Shown here: piece after piece, positions 61,101 to 64,000 of the stretch
Layout of the letters: each line of letters starts with the position of its first letter
How positions within the stretch are numbered: position 1 is the stretch's first letter
Assembly: GCA_964634005.1 (NCBI GenBank)
Contig: CAZWKQ010000013.1
Location: forward strand, 1 to 64,000
Length of the DNA: 64,000 bases
Reading direction: 5' to 3'
From: CAZWKQ01 sp964634005
GTDB lineage: Bacteria; Bacteroidota; Bacteroidia; Bacteroidales; JACABE01
Notes under the pieces: generated by a model
What the model saw: the letters and a program-made list of their open reading frames with translations, nothing else
Database searches by the model: none
What the model was told of the DNA's origin: nothing
Position numbers and translations under genes: made by a program

Positions 61101-64000
61101 TGCATCAGGCCTAATACCGGGAATTTATACTTTCAGATATACAATTTCTGCCAATGGATGTAATTCCACATCGGATATGACAGTAACCTTATACACACCT
61201 CCGACAGTAGCTGACGCAGGTGCAGATCAATCGCTTTGTGCAAAAGATACGATATTTCTAAATGGAAATACACCAATATCAGGAACAGGTGTATGGACTA
61301 AATTATCAGGTCCTACTGGTGGTACATTTAAACCAAATGCAAACACACCAAACGCCATATTTACCGGAGCAGTTACAGGAACTTATGTTTTTGTATGGAC
61401 AATAAGTAATCAAACTTGCAGTAATGCCGACCAGGTTATAGTTAAAAACTTTGCAATGCCTTCAAATGCAAACGCAGGAAATGACCAGAACATAATATGT
61501 GCTAATTCTACGGTAATGTCGGCCAATTTACCTTCCGTAGGACTTGGAAACTGGAGTTTAATTAGCGGACCTAACACTCCTAACATTGTTTCTCCAATAT
61601 TACCAAATTCAAGTATTACAAACCTAATTCCGGGAACATATAATCTGGAATGGAGTATATCAAACGGAACCTGTCCTGTGAAAAGGGATACAGTAGCATT
61701 AATTGTATATGAACAACCTTCTGTTGCAGATGCTGGCCCTGATCAAAACCTTTGCGAACAAACTTCTACCGTTATGAATGCTACTGCTCCAACAATCGGT
61801 ACCGGAACATGGACACAAGTTAGCGGACCAAATACAGCTGTAATTGATAACACAACATCACACAATACTCAAATCAGCGGTTTAACTTACGGTACTTATG
61901 TCTTCAACTGGACAACCTCTTTGCCTCCGTGTTCTAATACTGATCAAGTTATTATCAATGTTTCTCAATCTCCAACTATAGCTAATGCGGGTGCTGATAT
62001 AAATAATTGTTTATTCAGTCCATTGACATTAAACGGAAATAATCCAACCGTAGGTACAGGGAAATGGACACAGATAAGCGGTCCGAATACAGCAAATATA
62101 ATATCTCCAAATAATTACACAACTAATGTAATCGGTGTTATACCCGGAAATTATTCATTTGTTTGGACTATTTCAAACGGTTTTTGCAATTCAAGTTCCG
62201 ATACTGTTAATGTAGTTGTTTCCGATATTCCAACTATGGCTGTAGCAGGAATTGATCAGGAACATTGTAATGCTACAACGCTTAATTTGAGCGGGAATAC
62301 TCCTACTGTTGGCTCAGGTCTGTGGTCGCAAACTTCAGGTCCTGCTGTAAATATTGTTAATGCTAATTTACCCAATACTACAGTAAATAATGTTGTTCCC
62401 GGTAATTACAGCTTTAAATGGCAAATATCAAATAACTTCTGTATTTCTACAGATGAGGTTTTTGTAACAGTTCATGCTCTACCGTCAACTTCAAATGCCG
62501 GAAGCAACCAGGAATACTGCAATGCAAATACGTTTACATTAAATGCTACTCCACCTGCAAGTGGAACAGGTACATGGTCAAAAGTTAGCGGTCCTGCAGC
62601 AATTATTACTAATACCGGCTCACCAAATACAACAGTAACAGGAGTTACAACAGGAACTTATGTATTCAGATGGACAGTATCAAACGGTACATGTACGCCT
62701 TCTATTTCGGATGTTACAATTACAAATTACAGTTTACCTACTGTAGCTAATGCAGGTTCAAATCAAAGCATTTGCTCAAGCTCAGTAACAATGAATGCAA
62801 ATACTCCCGCAACCGGAAATATTGGTACTTGGTCTCAAATATCAGGACCTAATACTGCTAATATCGTAAATATTAATCAAAAAAATACGATAATAAATAA
62901 TCTAGTTCAAGGAACATACGTTTTCAGATGGACTATAACAAACGGAACATGTACACCATCCACATCAGATGTTACAATTAATGTATTTGAAAATCCGACA
63001 GTATCAAATGCCGGAACAAATCAAACATTGTGTTCTGCAAGCTCTGTTACATTAAACGGTAATCAACCAACTATTGGAACAGGAACATGGTCTCTGGTCA
63101 GCGGACCTAATACTCCGAGCTTTGATAATGTCTCATTATATAACACAACTGTTAATAATTTAACCGTCGGAACCTATGTTTTCAAATGGACGATAAGCAA
63201 TGGAGTATGCACCCCATCAAGCAGTCAGGTTACTATTATCAATAACCCTAGTCCTACAACCGCTAATGCAGGAATTTCTCAAAATTTATGTAATGCAAAT
63301 CAGGTAACATTAAACGGAAATATTCCAACCGTAGGAACAGGGAAATGGACTTTAATAAGCGGTCCAAATACACCAAATATTGTTGATACTTTATTAAACA
63401 ACACAAATGTAACAGGATTAATTCCGGGAACATATATTTTCCGTTGGTCTATTTCTAATGCAAATTGTACTCCAAGCACTTCAGAAGTAACTATTAACAA
63501 CTACAATTTACCTGACATTTCAAATGCAGGCTCTGATCAATCATTCTGCAAGTCATTAACTTCAACAACTTTAAATGGAAATAATCCTACATCAGGTACA
63601 GGTCAATGGACACAAATTACTGGACCTAATACTGCCATTATTGCTAATCCTAATAATTTCACAACAAGTATAAGCGGGTTAGTTATGGGATTATATACAT
63701 TTAAGTGGACTATAAGCAACGGAGTTTGTACACCATCAACATCTCAAGTAAATGTTGAACTGGTTAATTGCATTCCTGTTGCTGTAAATGATACAAACTC
63801 AACACTCGAAAACACACCGGTATGGGGCAATTTATTACCAAATGACTCAGACCCCGATGGAGATACATTAGAAGTTACGTCATTTATTATCAATGGTGTT
63901 TCTTATCCGGTTGGTTCATCTCAGATAATTCCAAATATAGGTACTATTATTATATACGGCGACGGCTCTTATTTATTTGCTCCAAAAAACAATTGGAGCG
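58171..64000 (+). CDS. Giant repetitive secreted/cell-surface protein, 5' part (open at window edge)
   Basis: The reading frame runs from the ATG at 58171 through the end of the window without a stop, 1943 codons, so the gene is incomplete on the right. Residues 1-29 form a signal peptide (MKNIFNLKSVFVSLLTLFLF, ending SKGQ). About 21 tandem domains of roughly 75-95 residues follow to residue 1865. Each has an NAGxxQ-type opening with one Cys, a GTGxWS-ISGPNT core, a T-V-GL-GTY-FxW block, and a second Cys after SNG. This is an Ig/PKD-like beta-sandwich repeat. From 63781 the sequence changes to a cadherin-like domain with NDSDPDGD. A T9SS sorting domain at the far C-terminus is expected but not in the window. 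Likely an adhesin or gliding-type surface protein; the function is not shown. Confidence 0.85.
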   Translation, partial: MKNIFNLKSVFVSLLTLFLFAYSFNSKGQNCSVNANVDLSLCANETMLLIGQKAGLFEGSGTTTWSQVEGPSVIITNPNSLTTTVTGFTGGNSYKFRLSTVCKDGTLTYDDVVYTVKPITQSNAGADMTFCPGTPAGNMAANPVGLNETGSWSIIGTNNGVTLTNNNSPTSPISIANNKSGNTSLVWTINNTNGCLSKDTVIIKNRGGVSPVDAGTDKILTNCYSTTQSVAMTASFGGSGIDGQIGTWTVISGPNIPTISNVNSNTATVSNLIQGTYTLRWTVSGPCVNGFDDVQIVVPAPTSSVTTASIVGGNQTFCDGRTSTVLMGKIPTYINEVVSWTKTAGPAVNIESPNNPVTNITGLNGSSSYTFKYTITNTVTGCTSSANVTVGYSTPATLTISTPQVILPCAQTYVSIPYTTSGSGTVQWSIISGPKTPTYPTIPTNWANASGSPLTINGLTVSGTYVIRLRKSSGTGNECNTVTADVTVVVSQNPTASNSGTKQVLACNVTQTALAGNDPYVGVGTWSQVSGPNTAIIDSVNKFNSGISGLTNGMYVFRWLIAGGPYCATKQTDVSVIVVSTNPSQANAGPDQDVCVNTPVYLNANTPLLNETGTWSVIPSSGVTFSNINSPNAIVNGLSANTTYKFVWKMENACNFNTDTVLVTTNSTIGPIASNAGQDQCLPSGTTSITLAGNNPNGGTGTWTKISGNSANITNPNQYNTTVTGLTDGTYTFEWAILSNGACLPTRDTVMITISSPTSNSLAGADQQICGNSVNLTANNPTVGTGQWSQITGHGGATIVNANSNTTIVNGLQNGVYQFAWTISNGACPTKADTVDVYVTNPPTVPNAGADFTVCGYDTTSLNANTITVGTGSWSLVSGPNTPTFANVYNPNTKVTGLITGTYIFRWTSYNGPFCSPSFDDVEVKVVLPANAGANQSYCESTTTVNLTGNTPSVGTWSQVSGPNTSTITKTSDNTATASGLIPGIYTFRYTISANGCNSTSDMTVTLYTPPTVADAGADQSLCAKDTIFLNGNTPISGTGVWTKLSGPTGGTFKPNANTPNAIFTGAVTGTYVFVWTISNQTCSNADQVIVKNFAMPSNANAGNDQNIICANSTVMSANLPSVGLGNWSLISGPNTPNIVSPILPNSSITNLIPGTYNLEWSISNGTCPVKRDTVALIVYEQPSVADAGPDQNLCEQTSTVMNATAPTIGTGTWTQVSGPNTAVIDNTTSHNTQISGLTYGTYVFNWTTSLPPCSNTDQVIINVSQSPTIANAGADINNCLFSPLTLNGNNPTVGTGKWTQISGPNTANIISPNNYTTNVIGVIPGNYSFVWTISNGFCNSSSDTVNVVVSDIPTMAVAGIDQEHCNATTLNLSGNTPTVGSGLWSQTSGPAVNIVNANLPNTTVNNVVPGNYSFKWQISNNFCISTDEVFVTVHALPSTSNAGSNQEYCNANTFTLNATPPASGTGTWSKVSGPAAIITNTGSPNTTVTGVTTGTYVFRWTVSNGTCTPSISDVTITNYSLPTVANAGSNQSICSSSVTMNANTPATGNIGTWSQISGPNTANIVNINQKNTIINNLVQGTYVFRWTITNGTCTPSTSDVTINVFENPTVSNAGTNQTLCSASSVTLNGNQPTIGTGTWSLVSGPNTPSFDNVSLYNTTVNNLTVGTYVFKWTISNGVCTPSSSQVTIINNPSPTTANAGISQNLCNANQVTLNGNIPTVGTGKWTLISGPNTPNIVDTLLNNTNVTGLIPGTYIFRWSISNANCTPSTSEVTINNYNLPDISNAGSDQSFCKSLTSTTLNGNNPTSGTGQWTQITGPNTAIIANPNNFTTSISGLVMGLYTFKWTISNGVCTPSTSQVNVELVNCIPVAVNDTNSTLENTPVWGNLLPNDSDPDGDTLEVTSFIINGVSYPVGSSQIIPNIGTIIIYGDGSYLFAPKNNWS
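58258..63770 (+). repeat. Tandem array of about 21 degenerate protein repeats
   Basis: Reading the frame, I count about 21 units starting at roughly every 230-300 bases, from residue 30 to residue 1865. The first six are longer and more divergent. The later ones (from about 60700) keep the NAG-DQ-C / SGPNT / GTY-F-W / SNG-C pattern more closely. DNA identity between neighbours is modest, so this is old amplification, not a recent slippage array. Confidence 0.8.

Noticed and set aside
58530..63500. Several 60-100 residue minus-strand and alternate-frame reading frames inside the giant gene
   Set aside because: They are in repeated coding sequence, have no recognisable motifs, and their pattern follows from the codon bias of the tandem repeats on the plus strand.
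4080..64000. tRNA, rRNA, CRISPR array or mobile element in the gaps
   Set aside because: I read each gap longer than about 70 bases and saw no T-loop GGTTCGAATCC-type box, cloverleaf arms, regularly spaced direct repeats, or transposase motifs.

Overview
The window is AT-rich DNA from a member of the Bacteroidota, probably a Bacteroidales-like or marine lineage. Evidence: secreted proteins with type IX secretion (T9SS) C-terminal sorting domains, an S46 dipeptidyl-peptidase, a TonB receptor with an N-terminal CarboxypepD_reg-like domain, an F-type ATPase operon without beta and epsilon genes, and many intergenic TAnnTTTG boxes, the -7 element of this phylum. I found no tRNA, rRNA, CRISPR array, transposase or prophage. 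Apart from the surface-protein gene that runs off the right edge, most of the window is a chromosomal housekeeping backbone.

Layout. 1-4.0 kb: mutS2, gmk and a coupled unknown gene on the minus strand. 4.1-10.4 kb: thymidine kinase, the ATP synthase cluster atpB-E-F-H-A-G, and ferritin, closed by a strong terminator. 10.4-17.1 kb: a tight seven-gene minus-strand run (serS, lipoprotein, TPR protein, rsmA, methyltransferase, DUF2520 protein, KdsC-like HAD phosphatase), preceded by rplU-rpmA with its own promoter and terminator. 18-30 kb: a NarL-type sensor kinase, a zinc-ligand-less sirtuin, a DPP11-like peptidase, a small beta-barrel protein, two transporters, a long PurF, a lipoprotein and a T9SS cargo protein. 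30.2-37.5 kb: an eight-gene TetR-controlled efflux operon (TetR, TolC, HlyD-type adaptor, DUF2147 protein, two ABC ATPases, two ABC-2 permeases) resembling a split YbhGFSR system. 37.7-44.3 kb: TonB receptor, PhoH/PIN ATPase, manA, a P-loop kinase and dCMP deaminase. 44.3-57.9 kb: two complex histidine kinases, pgi, PASTA protein, T9SS protein, rluD, a LuxR-type response regulator, trmN6-rimM-mnmA, and an aminotransferase. 58.2-64.0 kb: the 5' part of a giant repetitive secreted protein, open at the window edge.

Cooperating groups: tdk, the P-loop kinase and dCMP deaminase all touch pyrimidine deoxynucleotide supply. mnmA, rimM, trmN6, rluD and rsmA form an RNA-modification and ribosome-assembly set. 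The efflux operon encodes a complete envelope-spanning pump with its own repressor. The most unusual items are the giant protein (about 21 degenerate Ig/PKD-like repeats, each with a cysteine pair, then a cadherin-like calcium domain), a dispersed intergenic repeat shared by positions 1-46 and 30160-30211, a perfect 13-bp hairpin between atpE and atpF, and a tandem operator overlapping the tetR promoter. I saw no clearly new defence or biosynthetic system. Coordinates and translations were read by eye, and family assignments rest on motif recognition without database searches.
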